From Halomonas rhizosphaerae (GTDB lineage Bacteria > Pseudomonadota > Gammaproteobacteria > Pseudomonadales > Halomonadaceae): 64,000 nt of DNA. The stretch spans positions 1-64,000 of the forward strand of contig NZ_JASCQP010000016.1 in assembly GCF_030010555.1 (NCBI RefSeq), written 5' to 3'. The notes below the pieces were generated by a model, which was not told the origin of the DNA, ran no database searches, and saw only the letters and a list, made by a program, of their open reading frames with translations. Shown here one piece after another: positions 1 to 12,061 of the stretch. A program made the translations under genes and the position numbers. Each line of letters opens with the position of its first letter. The stretch's first letter is position 1.

Positions 1-214
1 AACCCAAACAGAAACAACCACTTCTGCCACTCATCACCGCCTGCAACGTGTGCCCGTCGCCGGCAGCGGATGCGTACTTTACGGATTATCCCGAGGCCGC
101 GCAAGGCCCTCGGGAATAAAAATGTCGCGACCACCGGCTGTGGATGACATGCCCCACGGGCAGAGACGACAACGCCCGCGCGAAGCGGGCGTATCGGGGC
201 ATGACTGGCCAGGC
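1..214. other. Non-coding left edge
   Basis: No gene is supported here. It contains an inverted repeat CCCGAGG...CCTCGGG at about 91-113 followed on the + strand by AATAAAAATG, and a second stem (ACGCCCGC/GCGGGCGT, about 172-192) that lies just past the end of pssA and may terminate it. Short open frames across this stretch are frame shadows without a ribosome binding site. Confidence 0.5.
172..192 (-). terminator. Possible pssA terminator
   Basis: An 8-bp GC-rich stem with a 5-nt loop sits 22 bases beyond the pssA stop codon. On the minus strand it is followed by TTGTCGTCT, only a weak T tract, so Rho-independent function is plausible but not strong. Confidence 0.45.
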
Positions 215-1051
215 TCAGCGGGTGGTCGGCGTGTGCTTCAGCTTGCGCATCACCGCCATCGCCGGTCCGGAGATCACGTAGGCACCGAACAGCAGCAGCA
301 GCATCACCGAGGGCTCGATGGAGATGACCACGAAGCCCAGCACGATGGCCAGCAGGAAGACGAAGGGCACCGGTCCCTTGAGATCCACGTCCTTGAAGCT
401 GTAATAGCGGATATTGCTGACCATCAGTATCCCCGCGGTCCCCACCACGAAGAGCATCAGCAGCTTGAAGCCGAAGGCATCGGCATCGAAGCTGTGGAAG
501 GTCCAGACACTGGCCGCGACCAGGGCCGCCGCCGAGGGGCTGGGCAGGCCGATGAACCACTTCTTGTCGACGCTGCCGATCTGCACGTTGAAGCGGGCCA
601 GTCGCAGCGCGGCGCAGGCCACATAGAGGAAGGCCACCACCCAGCCGGTCTTGCCGATGTCCTGCAGGATCCAGATGAACGCCACCAGGCCAGGCGCCAC
701 ACCGAAGGAGAGCATGTCGGAGAGACTGTCATACTCGGCGCCGAAGTCGCTCTGGGTGTTGGTCAGGCGGGCCACCCGACCATCCAGGCCATCCAGCACC
801 ATGGCGATGAAGATGGCGATCGACGCCGTGGTGAAGTCCCCGTTCACGGCGGCCACCATGGCGAAGAAGCCGGAGAAAAGGGCGGAGGTGGTGAAGAGGT
901 TGGGCAGCAGGTAGACGCCCTTGCGCCGCACCTTCCGGCCATCCTCCTCGGCCTCCTCGATCACCTCCGACTCGCGCACGAAGGTGCTCGCCAGGTCCTC
1001 GTCGCCTGGCTGGTCCGGCTCTTGCTCGCTGTGGTGCGCATCCCGACTCAT
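215..1051 (-). CDS. pssA: CDP-diacylglycerol--serine O-phosphatidyltransferase
   Basis: Integral membrane enzyme that makes phosphatidylserine from CDP-diacylglycerol and L-serine, the first committed step towards phosphatidylethanolamine. The CDP-alcohol phosphotransferase signature is complete: D-G-L-D-G-R-V-A-R, then G and two further Asp (DFGAEYDSLSD). About eight hydrophobic segments follow a charged N-terminal tail of about 50 residues. The start at 1051 (MSRDAHH) is preceded by GGAAGAG; an upstream in-frame start adds 14 residues without a better site. 278 residues is typical of the membrane-type (subclass II) enzyme. It lies downstream of ilvC on the same strand; a hairpin at 1146-1173 probably separates them. 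Confidence 0.93.
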   Translation of the reverse strand: MSRDAHHSEQEPDQPGDEDLASTFVRESEVIEEAEEDGRKVRRKGVYLLPNLFTTSALFSGFFAMVAAVNGDFTTASIAIFIAMVLDGLDGRVARLTNTQSDFGAEYDSLSDMLSFGVAPGLVAFIWILQDIGKTGWVVAFLYVACAALRLARFNVQIGSVDKKWFIGLPSPSAAALVAASVWTFHSFDADAFGFKLLMLFVVGTAGILMVSNIRYYSFKDVDLKGPVPFVFLLAIVLGFVVISIEPSVMLLLLFGAYVISGPAMAVMRKLKHTPTTR

Positions 1052-1145
1052 CTGTCTCTTCCATCGGCTTGGGTGTCGCCCCATTCTACACACAGAGCGG
1101 CCGACGACTCACGACGATACCGGAAGCGCGACGACTCCAGACGCA

Positions 1146-1173
1146 GCGAGGGCGCGGAAACCCGCGCCCTCGC
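1146..1173 (-). terminator. Hairpin after ilvC
   Basis: A perfect 12-bp stem (GCGAGGGCGCGG / CCGCGCCCTCGC) with an AAAC loop lies 25 bases past the ilvC stop. There is no T run after it on the minus strand, so it is a strong structure but an imperfect intrinsic terminator. Confidence 0.55.
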
Positions 1174-1197
1174 ATCAGCCGGAACGGATCGCGGGGA

Positions 1198-2250
<1,053 letters not shown>

Positions 2251-2348
2251 TCAGCGTTGATGGCCACCCGCGCCGTCTGTCGCGGCGCTGGGATGCGTTG
2301 CAGCCGATGGGGATCACCTTACGCCAGCCCTCGCGTTGCGTAAAACGC

Positions 2349-2384
2349 GATATTTGCAATATCACATCCCGAAATATGCAATAC
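2349..2384. promoter_or_regulatory. Probable IlvY operator in the ilvC-ilvY intergenic region
   Basis: A near-perfect palindrome GATATTTGCAATATC (2349-2363) is followed 14 nt later by a related half site, ATATGCAATA. It lies immediately upstream of the ilvY ATG at 2392 in the 177-bp divergent spacer. LysR regulators bind such paired sites upstream of the activated gene and on their own promoter. The palindrome is seen directly; binding by IlvY is inferred from position and from the E. coli ilvYC arrangement. Confidence 0.65.
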
Positions 2385-2391
2385 TGGCGAC

Positions 2392-3279
2392 ATGGACATG
2401 CGCCCCCTCAAGCACTTCCTCGCCCTGGCCGAGACCCTGCACTTCGGCCGCGCCAGCGAGGCCTGCCACGTCAGCCCCTCGACGCTCTCACGCACCATCC
2501 GCCAGCTCGAGGAGAGCCTGGGCGTGCGGCTCTTCGAGCGTGACAACCGCCATGTGGTGCTGACCCGCCAAGGCCGCAGCTTCCAGGCCTATGCCCGGGA
2601 CACCCTGGAGGAGTGGGAACGGCTGCGCCAGTCGCTGATGAGCGAGGCGCGCACCCTCACCGGCGAGATCAGCATCTACTGCTCGGTGACCGCCAGCTAC
2701 AGTTTCCTCTACGAGCTGCTCAGCGAGTTCCGCACCCGCCACCCCGGTATCGAGCTCAAGCTGCACACCGGGGACCCGGCCCAGTCACTGCCCCGGGTGC
2801 TGGCCGGCAACGAGGACATGGCGATCACCCCGCGGCCGCGCCAGGCCCCGGATGCCCTGGCCTTCAAGTCGCTGACCCGCTCGCCGCTGGTGTTCATCGC
2901 GCCCCACGAGGCCCATGACTGGATCCCCACCACGCCGGAATCGCCCTCCGCCAAGCAGTGGCGCGAGGTGCCGATGATCCTCTCCGAGGCCGGCCTGTCG
3001 CGCCAGTACAGCGACACCTGGTTCCGGGCGCTGGGCGTGGCACCGCGGATCTATGCCCAGGTGGCCGGCCACGAGGCCATCGTCAGCATGGTGGGACTGG
3101 GGTTTGGCGTCGGGGTGGTGCCGCGGATCGTGCTCGACACCAGCCCCCTGGCGGAGCGGGTCAGGGTCCTGCCGGTCAAGCCGGAACTGCCCCACTACGA
3201 CGTCGGGCTCTGCGTGCTCGAGCGCCGTCTGAGGAGCCCGTTGATCGCCGCCCTCTGGGACGAGGTGATAGAGCACTGA
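2392..3279 (+). CDS. ilvY: LysR-family activator of ilvC (IlvY)
   Basis: Transcription activator of the divergent ilvC gene, sensing acetolactate or acetohydroxybutyrate. The N-terminal winged helix (HFGRASEACHVSPSTLSRTIRQLE, residues about 17-40, written here only to locate it) resembles E. coli IlvY closely, as do ISIYCSVTASYS near residue 95, the segment GDPAQSLPRV, and the late GHEAIVSMVGLGFGVGVVP stretch. 295 residues is the standard LysR length. A second ATG at 2398 is an equally good start; neither has a strong ribosome binding site, which fits a weakly expressed autoregulated gene. Confidence 0.93.
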   Translation: MDMRPLKHFLALAETLHFGRASEACHVSPSTLSRTIRQLEESLGVRLFERDNRHVVLTRQGRSFQAYARDTLEEWERLRQSLMSEARTLTGEISIYCSVTASYSFLYELLSEFRTRHPGIELKLHTGDPAQSLPRVLAGNEDMAITPRPRQAPDALAFKSLTRSPLVFIAPHEAHDWIPTTPESPSAKQWREVPMILSEAGLSRQYSDTWFRALGVAPRIYAQVAGHEAIVSMVGLGFGVGVVPRIVLDTSPLAERVRVLPVKPELPHYDVGLCVLERRLRSPLIAALWDEVIEH

Positions 3280-3299
3280 ACCACCACCCCAGACAGACG

Positions 3300-3323
3300 A
3301 AGGCCGCCCCGAGGGGCGGCCTT
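3300..3323. terminator. Bidirectional terminator between ilvY and ilvN
   Basis: An 11-bp perfect stem AAGGCCGCCCC / GGGGCGGCCTT with a GAG loop, placed 20 bases after the ilvY stop and 34 bases after the ilvN stop, which faces it. A-tract and T-tract flanks are built into the stem ends, so it can serve both converging genes. Confidence 0.85.
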
Positions 3324-3357
3324 TGCGGTGCGGCAGATGGCACACTTGCAGGCACAC

Positions 3358-3849
3358 TTACAGGGAAAGAACCTTGTCGCCGCGGGCAATCCCCGACACC
3401 CCGGTGCGCGCCACCTCGAGGATGCCCACTGGCGCCATGGCCTGCAGGAAGGCATCCAGCTTGCCGGCGTCACCGGTGATCTGCACCGTGTAGAGGCTCG
3501 GCGTCACGTCGACGATCTGCGCGCGGAAGATGTCCACGGTGCGCTTGACCTCATCGCGGGCCGCGCCCAGCGCCTTGACCTTGACTAGCATCAGCTCGCG
3601 CTCGATGTGGTTGCCCTCGGTCAGGTCCACCAGCTTCACCACGTCGATCAGCTTGTTGAGGTGCTTGGTGATCTGCTCGATCACCCGGTCGTCCCCCACG
3701 GTGGTCACGGTCAGCCGCGACAGGCTCGGGTCCTCGGTGGGCGCCACGTTCAGCGTTTCGATGTTGAAGTTGCGCTGGGAGAACAGCCCCACCACGCGTG
3801 ACAGGGCGCCCGGTTCGTTTTCCATCAGAATCGAGATGATATGGCGCAT
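3358..3849 (-). CDS. ilvN: Acetolactate synthase small (regulatory) subunit
   Basis: Regulatory subunit that activates the catalytic subunit and confers valine feedback inhibition. The N-terminal ACT domain (MRHIISILMENEPGALSRVV, about residues 1-75) and the C-terminal ALS_ss_C region are both present; 163 residues is the usual length for the IlvH/IlvN type. The start ATG overlaps the stop codon of ilvI by one base (TGATG), indicating translational coupling in a two-gene operon. Named ilvH in enteric nomenclature. Confidence 0.96.
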   Translation of the reverse strand: MRHIISILMENEPGALSRVVGLFSQRNFNIETLNVAPTEDPSLSRLTVTTVGDDRVIEQITKHLNKLIDVVKLVDLTEGNHIERELMLVKVKALGAARDEVKRTVDIFRAQIVDVTPSLYTVQITGDAGKLDAFLQAMAPVGILEVARTGVSGIARGDKVLSL

Positions 3850-5573
3850 CAGGTCCGCTCCGTCTTGGAAAGCAGCATGTCACGCATGGAGCCCAGGGGC
3901 ACCTGCATCGGATAGACGTGCTCGTGCGGGTCGACGAGAACGTCGAGGAACACCAGCTCGTGCGTGTCGGCAAAGGCGCGTTCCAGTGCCGGCTCGAGAT
4001 CCGCCAGTGTCTCCACCCGCAGCGCGGTGAAGCCATATGCTTCGATCAACTGCTGGAAGTCGGGCAGCGACTCCATGTAGGAGTGCGCATGGCGGGACTT
4101 GTAGTTGAGGTCCTGCCACTGGCGCACCATGCCCAGCGAGGCGTTGTTGAGGTTGACGATCTTCACCCCCCCACCGAACTGCTTACAAGTCGAGAGCTCC
4201 TGCATCATCATCTGGAAGCTGCCCTCGCCGGTGACGCAGATCACCTGCTCCTCCGGAAAGTTGTGCTTGATGCCCATGGCCGCCGGGAAGCCGAAGCCCA
4301 TGGTGCCGAGCCCCCCGGAGGTGATGAAGCGGTTGGGCTTGTCGAACTTGTAGTACTGGGCCGCAAACATCTGGTGCTGGCCCACGTCGGTGGTCACGTA
4401 GGCCTCACCGCGGGTCACCCGGCACAGCGCCTCGATCACCTCCTGGGGCTTGATCGGCTCGCCGGGCTTCGAGGGCTCATAGAGCTTGTCGCGGCGCTCC
4501 TCGCGCCAGCCGTCGATCTGCTTCCACCAGTCGCCCAGGGCCTCGGGATTGGCGATCTCCTTGCCCTGCACCATGCTGATCATCTCGTTGATCACGCTGC
4601 CGGCCGGGCCGACGATGGGCACGTCCGCGCGCACCGTCTTGGAGACCGAGCTCGGGTCGATGTCCACATGGATGATCTTGGCCGTGGGGCAGAACTTCGA
4701 GGTGTTGTTGGTGACGCGGTCGTCGAAGCGCGCGCCGATGGCGATGATCAGGTCGGCATGGTGCATGGCCATGTTCGACTCGTAGGAGCCGTGCATGCCC
4801 AGCCAGCCCAGGCACTGGCGGTCGCTCTGTGGGTAGGAGCCGATGCCCATCAGGGTGGTGGTGATGGGATAGCCCAGCCGCTGGACCAGGTCGGTCAGCC
4901 CCTCGCTGGCGTGGCCGGTGACCACGCCCCCGCCGGTGTAGAAGACCGGGCGCCGGGCCTTGAGCATCAGCTCCACGGCCTTCTTGATCTGGCCGGTATG
5001 GCCGCGGGTGACCGGGTTGTACGAGCGCATCTTCACTTTCTTCGGGTAGACGTACTCGTAGCGCTCGGTAGGTGCGGTCATGTCCTTGGGAATGTCCACC
5101 ACCACCGGGCCGGGACGGCCGGTCGCGGCCAGGTAGTAGGCCTTCTTGAGGACCTCGGGAATCTCGGTCGGGTGCCGGATCGAGAAGCTGTGCTTCACGA
5201 TCGGCCGCGTCACGCCGATGATGTCGGTCTCCTGGAAGGCGTCGTCGCCGATCAGGTGGCTCATCACCTGGCCGCACAGCACCACCATGGGGATCGAGTC
5301 CATGTAGGCGGTAGCGATGCCGGTGACGGCGTTGGTCGCCCCGGGACCGGAGGTCACCAGCACCGTGCCCGGTTTGCCGGAGGCCCGGGCGTAGCCGTCG
5401 GCGGCATGAGTGGCCGCCTGCTCGTGGCGGACCAGGATGTGCTTGACCTTGTCCTGGCGGAACAGCGCGTCGTAGATGTGCAGCGCCGCCCCCCCGGGAT
5501 ACCCATAGATGTATTCGACGCCCTCGTCCTGGAGGAAGCGGGCAATCATGTCTGCGCCGGAAAGCAGTTCCAC
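3849..5573 (-). CDS. ilvI: Acetolactate synthase large (catalytic) subunit
   Basis: TPP- and FAD-dependent enzyme forming acetolactate or acetohydroxybutyrate, first common step of branched-chain amino acid synthesis. TPP N-domain with YGYPGGAALHIYDAL and the activating Glu in RHEQAATHAADG, central domain, and C-terminal TPP motif beginning GEGS and ending NLNN. The start is GTG at 5573 (translated VELLSGADM), chosen because GGGGAGA lies 7 nt upstream and family members begin here; the open frame continues 63 codons further but that part has no family-like sequence. 574 residues is normal. GEGS instead of GDGS is common in pseudomonad enzymes. Confidence 0.95.
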   Translation of the reverse strand: MELLSGADMIARFLQDEGVEYIYGYPGGAALHIYDALFRQDKVKHILVRHEQAATHAADGYARASGKPGTVLVTSGPGATNAVTGIATAYMDSIPMVVLCGQVMSHLIGDDAFQETDIIGVTRPIVKHSFSIRHPTEIPEVLKKAYYLAATGRPGPVVVDIPKDMTAPTERYEYVYPKKVKMRSYNPVTRGHTGQIKKAVELMLKARRPVFYTGGGVVTGHASEGLTDLVQRLGYPITTTLMGIGSYPQSDRQCLGWLGMHGSYESNMAMHHADLIIAIGARFDDRVTNNTSKFCPTAKIIHVDIDPSSVSKTVRADVPIVGPAGSVINEMISMVQGKEIANPEALGDWWKQIDGWREERRDKLYEPSKPGEPIKPQEVIEALCRVTRGEAYVTTDVGQHQMFAAQYYKFDKPNRFITSGGLGTMGFGFPAAMGIKHNFPEEQVICVTGEGSFQMMMQELSTCKQFGGGVKIVNLNNASLGMVRQWQDLNYKSRHAHSYMESLPDFQQLIEAYGFTALRVETLADLEPALERAFADTHELVFLDVLVDPHEHVYPMQVPLGSMRDMLLSKTERT

Positions 5574-5909
5574 AGATGTATCTCCCCTGGAGGTCTCGAG
5601 TGCGATCCGCGCCCACCGTGTGGACACGAAGTCGAGTGCGGCGGTATGCCGCTGCCGGCCGTGCCGGCACCTGATGCCAAACCCTGGCAAAAAGCCCTGT
5701 TGGGGCCTGCACTCTTTCGGGAACGCTGATGCATTGCGACGTGAATCAGCCGTTCCCTTCACGGCGGTTCACCGCGTCGGGGGCGTTGGCCGACCCGGGC
5801 GGTTGGCCCGGATTCGGAAGTCCTTCGGCGGGTAGAGGCGCTCGGCCCACCCTTCGCGCGGGAATGGGGGGTTGCCCGCTGGAGTCCGCGCCCGTATCAG
5901 GAAGGCTCA

Positions 5910-5938
5910 AGATTCCATTAGCACTGTGGAAGTGTCAA
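5910..5938 (-). promoter_or_regulatory. Possible sigma-70 promoter for ilvI-ilvN
   Basis: A perfect -35 TTGACA (5938-5933) is followed after 17 bases by a poor -10, GAATCT. The stretch is locally AT-richer than its surroundings. It would give a leader of about 330 nt. The -35 box is clear; the promoter assignment is inference. Confidence 0.3.
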
Positions 5939-6013
5939 CCGCGGAAACGGCGTGGGTAGCCCAAGATGGGCCATCCGGCAAGGTGGTCGTGTCACCCGGG
6001 CCACCACAAAAGA

Positions 6014-6041
6014 GCCCGTCCACTCGCGGGGAGGGACGGGC
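6014..6041 (-). terminator. clpB terminator
   Basis: Inverted repeat GCCCGTCC / GGACGGGC, lying 114 bases past the clpB stop; on the minus strand the stem runs into TCTTTTGTGG. Good stem and T-rich tail. Confidence 0.65.
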
Positions 6042-6154
6042 AAGGGGGTTACAGGACGCAACCTGATGTCAGTTTAGACCGTCGCCGCCCGGTCGCCCGG
6101 GCGGCAAGGTAACGCTTTGTGGCGCAATGTGACGCCGCTTTACGGCGTGCGGTC

Positions 6155-8737
<2,583 letters not shown>

Positions 8738-8810
8738 TCGCTTTCCTCCATCGGGGTGACGGCGCGGTCGGACGCACCGTTTGGCCCTGTCTATGTGTCT
8801 TGACGGTATC

Positions 8811-8838
8811 AATGGAGTCAGCCTGGGCGGCTTTCAAG
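8811..8838 (-). promoter_or_regulatory. Sigma-32 (heat-shock) promoter of clpB
   Basis: Reading the minus strand, CTTGAAA (8838-8832), a 14-base spacer, then CTCCATT (8817-8811). This is one mismatch from the sigma-32 consensus CTTGAAA-N11-16-CCCCATnT and is in the right place for clpB. The match is seen directly; heat induction is inferred. Confidence 0.75.
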
Positions 8839-8882
8839 TCGACGGCCAGGGAAAGGGCGCGACGAGTTGACGCTGGTCAAGC

Positions 8883-8979
8883 GGGCAAGGGGCAAGGGGC
8901 AAGGGGCAAGGGGCAAGGGGCAAGGGGCAAGGGGCAAGGGGCAAGGGGCAAGGGGCAAGGGGCAAGGGGCAAGGGGCAA
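8883..8979. repeat. Heptanucleotide tandem repeat (GGGGCAA)13
   Basis: Thirteen perfect units of GGGGCAA (8889-8979) preceded by one partial unit. It lies between the convergently placed end of pgeF and the clpB promoter. Perfect units suggest recent slippage expansion. Related CAAG-containing tracts follow several other stop codons in the window (see findings). A short inverted repeat, CCACAAGGA / TCCTTGTGG, follows at about 9006-9027. Confidence 0.95.
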
Positions 8980-9084
8980 TCCAGCATCAACCCCGGACTG
9001 AAGGCCACAAGGATCTTTTCCTTGTGGCTGGCCGAAGGCCTCGGGGTTTCCTTGAACCTTGCTCCTTGAGGCTTGTGCCTCGCG

Positions 9085-9840
9085 TCAACGCAACCAGATC
9101 ACGCTGGCCATGCGGCCGGTAATGCCGTCGTCGCGGCGGTAGGAGTAGAAGCGGGGCTCGCAGGCGGTGCAGAAGTGGCCGCCGCTGATATGGGAGACGC
9201 CCAGGCGCTCGAGGCGCAGGCGGGCCAGCTTGTAGAGGTCGCCCATGTAGTGGCCGAGCCGGTAGGGGCTGGGGTCGAAGGCGGCCTCGGCCTCCGGGTG
9301 CACGCCGACGAAGGCCTGCTGCACCTCGGGGCCGACCTCGAACTGGGCGTTGGAGATCGCCGGGCCCAGCCAGGCCATCAGCTCCTCAGGCGGCAGGCCC
9401 ATCGCCCCCACGGTCGCCTCGATCACGCCGCCGGCCAGCCCGCGCCAGCCGGCATGGGCCACCGCCACCCGCTCGCCGCGACGGTCGCAGAGAAACACCG
9501 GCAGGCAGTCGGCGGTGAGCACCACGCAGGCATAGTCACTACTCATCGCCACGGCGGCGTCCGCCTGGGGCCGGGCATCGGAGTAGGCCTGCTGTACCCG
9601 GGCACCGTGCACCTGGTCGAGCCACAGCAGCGGGCGGCCGTCGCCGACCTCCTTCTCCAGCTGCCGGCGGCACAGCGCCACGTGGTCCGGGTTGTCGCCC
9701 AGGTTCTCGGCGGGATTGAAGGCGGCGAAGGGGCCCTGGCTGGGGCCGGTCTCCCGGGTGGTGACGAAGGCGCCCACGCTCTCCGGCGCCGGCCAGTCGG
9801 GCAGGATCGGGGTCGGGCGCAGGTCGAAGGTATCGCTCAT
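9085..9840 (-). CDS. pgeF: Purine nucleoside phosphorylase PgeF (laccase-domain, YfiH family)
   Basis: Multicopper-oxidase-like protein of the DUF152/YfiH family; members act on purine nucleosides and help edit peptidoglycan precursors (L-Ser for L-Ala misincorporation by MurC). Metal-site residues are visible: His in LDQVHGA, Cys in LTADCLPVFL, and His in VAHAGWRGLAGGV. 251 residues is typical. ATG 9840 is chosen over the adjacent GTG 9843 because AAGGA is then at about 7 nt. It follows rluD by about 10 bases, the usual rluD-yfiH operon, and its stop is followed by CAAG-word repeats. Confidence 0.92.
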   Translation of the reverse strand: MSDTFDLRPTPILPDWPAPESVGAFVTTRETGPSQGPFAAFNPAENLGDNPDHVALCRRQLEKEVGDGRPLLWLDQVHGARVQQAYSDARPQADAAVAMSSDYACVVLTADCLPVFLCDRRGERVAVAHAGWRGLAGGVIEATVGAMGLPPEELMAWLGPAISNAQFEVGPEVQQAFVGVHPEAEAAFDPSPYRLGHYMGDLYKLARLRLERLGVSHISGGHFCTACEPRFYSYRRDDGITGRMASVIWLR

Positions 9841-9850
9841 CACGGGGTCC

Positions 9851-10810
9851 TTAACGCATGGTCTCGCGGTCTTCGCGCAGGTAGTCGAGCAGCATCAGCA
9901 GGTCATCCGGCAGCGGCGCACGGAAGGCCATCCGCTCGCCGCTGACCGGATGCACGAAGGCCAGCTTGCGGGCATGCAGCGCCTGGCGGGGGAACTCGCG
10001 CAGGATCTCCTTGAGCGTCTCGCCGGCGCCGGCCGGCAGCTTGAGGCGCCCACCGTAGACCGGGTCGCCGATCAGCGGATAGCGCGCATGGGCCATGTGC
10101 ACGCGGATCTGGTGGGTGCGGCCGGTCTCGAGCTTGCAGCGCGCATGGGTATGGGCGCGGAAGCGCTCCACCACCCGGTAGTGGGTCACCGCCGGCTTGC
10201 CCGAGGCATTCACCGCCTGGCGCTTGCGGTCGCGCGGGTGGCGGCCGATGGGGGCGTCCACGGTGCCGCCGGCGGTCATCACCCCGACCACCACGGCATC
10301 GTACTCCCGCGAGACGGTGCGCGCCTGGAGCTGCTCGACCAGGGCGGTCTGGGCGGCCAGGGTCCTGGCCACCACCATCAGCCCGCTGGTGTCCTTGTCC
10401 AGGCGGTGCACGATGCCCGCCCGCGGGATGGTGGCCAACTGCGGGTCGTGGTGCAGCAGGGCATTGAGCAGGGTGCCGTCGGGGTTGCCGGCGGCGGGAT
10501 GCACCACCAGGCCCGGCGGCTTGTCGATCACCAGCACCTCGTCGTCCTCGTACACCACCGTCAGGGGGATGTCCTCGGGCTCGAAGCGGGTGTCGTCCTC
10601 GATCTCGGCGGCCAGGACCAGGGCCTCGCCGCCGTAGACCTTGTCCTTGGGCTTGGCGGGTTGGCCATCCAGGGTCAGGGCCCCGCTCTTGATCCAGGCC
10701 TTGAGCCGCTCCCGGGAAAAGTCGGCGAAGAGTTCGGCGGCGGCCTGGTCGAGGCGCAGGCCCGCCATGCGTTCGGGAACGCGATGCTGTGCGTCGAGGG
10801 TCTGGGACAT
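9851..10810 (-). CDS. rluD: 23S rRNA pseudouridine(1911/1915/1917) synthase RluD
   Basis: Makes three pseudouridines in helix 69 of 23S rRNA, important for subunit joining. An N-terminal S4-like RNA-binding domain ([22 protein letters not shown]) precedes the catalytic domain with the aspartate motif [12 protein letters not shown] and the later [11 protein letters not shown]. 319 residues matches the family. The start at 10810 aligns with known N-termini; an upstream in-frame start would add 18 residues. Divergent from bamD, as in pseudomonads. Confidence 0.95.
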   Translation of the reverse strand: MSQTLDAQHRVPERMAGLRLDQAAAELFADFSRERLKAWIKSGALTLDGQPAKPKDKVYGGEALVLAAEIEDDTRFEPEDIPLTVVYEDDEVLVIDKPPGLVVHPAAGNPDGTLLNALLHHDPQLATIPRAGIVHRLDKDTSGLMVVARTLAAQTALVEQLQARTVSREYDAVVVGVMTAGGTVDAPIGRHPRDRKRQAVNASGKPAVTHYRVVERFRAHTHARCKLETGRTHQIRVHMAHARYPLIGDPVYGGRLKLPAGAGETLKEILREFPRQALHARKLAFVHPVSGERMAFRAPLPDDLLMLLDYLREDRETMR

Positions 10811-10935
10811 GGGTCGGGACAGGGCTCTTTGCGCACCGGGAGCGATGACTGCGTTTCGCCGCAAGGTGCTTTATAGTGGGCGGATATCGGCCGATTCTAT
10901 CACGGCCGTCCGGGTTGTTAGACACGAGGATCACG

Positions 10936-11751
10936 ATGCGCGTTATCACCTCCCCCGCCCGCCTGGCGTCCCTGCTGATGGCCGGCGTCCTGCTGGCCGG
11001 CTGCGCCAGCACCGATTCCCAGGAAGACGAGCTCGATGGCGTCGCCGAGCGCCAGCTCTACGAGGAGGGTCGCGAGGCCCTGGAGGATGGCAGTTACACC
11101 ACCGCCATCAACCGGCTCGAGGCCATCGATACCCGCTTCCCCTTCGGCGAGCATGCCGAGCAGGCGCAGCTGGAGCTGATCTACGCCTACTACGAGACCG
11201 ACGACTGGGAAGGCGCCCGCGCCGCCGCCAGCCGCTTCATTCGTCTGCACCCGGACCACCCCCAGGTGGACTACGCCTACTACATGCGTGGCCTGGCCGC
11301 CTGGCAGGCGGGGCGCTTCAGCCTGGAGCGGCTGCGGCTGATCGATATCGCCAAGCGCGACCCGGGCGCCACCCGCGATGCCTACGCCGACTTCCAGGAG
11401 CTGATCCAGCGTTTTCCGGACAGCCAGTACGCCCCGGACGCCCGGCAGCGCATCGTCTACCTGCGCAACGTGCTGGCCCGCCACGAGCTGCACGTGGCCG
11501 ACTTCTACCTGCGCAAGGGGGCCTACCTGGCCGCCGTGGAGCGCGGCCGCTGGGTGATCGAGAACTACCCGCAGTCCGAGGCCACCCATGATGCCCTGGC
11601 GGTGATGGTGGAGGGCTACCTGGGCCTCGAGATGCGCGACCGCGCCCGCGAGACCCTCCAGGTGCTGATCGAGAATGCGCCGGACCACGAGCGCCTGCGC
11701 GGCCGCTCCTTCCGCCCGGAGCACGTCAAGGCCGACGCCCTCTCGGCCTGA
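10936..11751 (+). CDS. bamD: Outer-membrane assembly lipoprotein BamD
   Basis: Essential lipoprotein of the BAM complex that inserts beta-barrel proteins in the outer membrane. A signal peptide ends in the lipobox LAGC (Cys near residue 22), followed by five TPR-type helical repeats rich in Tyr/Asp (YEEGREALEDGSYTTAI and similar). 271 residues. ATG at 10936 has ACGAGGA 5 nt upstream; a longer in-frame start would put 20 residues ahead of the signal peptide and is rejected. Expressed alone; the stop is followed by a GCGCCGA tandem repeat. Confidence 0.95.
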   Translation: MRVITSPARLASLLMAGVLLAGCASTDSQEDELDGVAERQLYEEGREALEDGSYTTAINRLEAIDTRFPFGEHAEQAQLELIYAYYETDDWEGARAAASRFIRLHPDHPQVDYAYYMRGLAAWQAGRFSLERLRLIDIAKRDPGATRDAYADFQELIQRFPDSQYAPDARQRIVYLRNVLARHELHVADFYLRKGAYLAAVERGRWVIENYPQSEATHDALAVMVEGYLGLEMRDRARETLQVLIENAPDHERLRGRSFRPEHVKADALSA

Positions 11752-11760
11752 CGCCGCCGA

Positions 11761-11788
11761 GCGCCGAGCGCCGAGCGCCGAGCGCCGA
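11761..11788. repeat. Heptanucleotide tandem repeat (GCGCCGA)4
   Basis: Four perfect units starting nine bases after the bamD stop, preceded by an imperfect unit. Same unit length and position (just after a stop) as the other 7-mer tracts here, but without the CAAG word. Confidence 0.9.
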
Positions 11789-11864
11789 GTAGGATGATGC
11801 CGCCACTGTGGCCGGCATCATCAAAGGTTCTTCGCAGATCAGCGTGAATGCACTGACAGTTCCC

Positions 11865-11949
11865 TGTGGGAGTGCTGCTTGCAGCGCGATCCGCCGCATA
11901 GCGGCGGCCTCAGCGGCGTACCAATCGCTTTGCAAGCAAAGCTCCCACG
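11865..11949. repeat. REP-like palindromic element
   Basis: Begins TGTGGGAG, ends CTCCCACG, with internal TTGCAGCGCGATCCGCCGC and a second GCAAGCAAAGC arm, so that the whole folds as a long imperfect hairpin. It resembles the GTGGGAGC...CGCGAT REP sequences common in Pseudomonas and occurs in variants at 26273-26370, 26396-26441 and 21046-21122. Most of the 310-base gap between bamD and the antitoxin gene is this element and its flank; no coding region is seen there. Confidence 0.75.
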
Positions 11950-12061
11950 ACAACCTGTCCGGTGGCTCCGCACCCTGTGGGAACGGAATTCATTGGGCGA
12001 TTGGCGCCGCCAGGCACATAGGGAGTCGCCGATGCATCGCGCAGCAGTGAGGTAGCCCTCT

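Larger units (their letters stand above)
5574..6154. other. ilvI leader and clpB downstream region
   Basis: About 580 bases without a supported gene. It holds the candidate ilvI promoter (5910-5938), a transcribed leader of roughly 330 bases before the GTG start, and the clpB terminator at 6014-6041. I looked for an attenuation leader peptide rich in Leu, Ile or Val and did not find a convincing one. Confidence 0.5.

Noticed and set aside
3849..5573. GEGS instead of GDGS in the TPP motif of acetolactate synthase as a defect
   Set aside because: The same variant is usual in pseudomonad enzymes, so it is not a loss of function.
5574..5762. N-terminal extension of 63 codons on acetolactate synthase
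   Set aside because: The frame is open but lacks family similarity, and a GTG with a good ribosome binding site sits at the family start.
5574..5900. Attenuator leader peptide before ilvI
   Set aside because: No short frame with clustered Leu/Ile/Val codons followed by competing hairpins was found.
8883..8979. Possible CRISPR array
   Set aside because: Units are only 7 bp and directly adjacent with no spacers; simple tandem repeat. No cas genes in the window.
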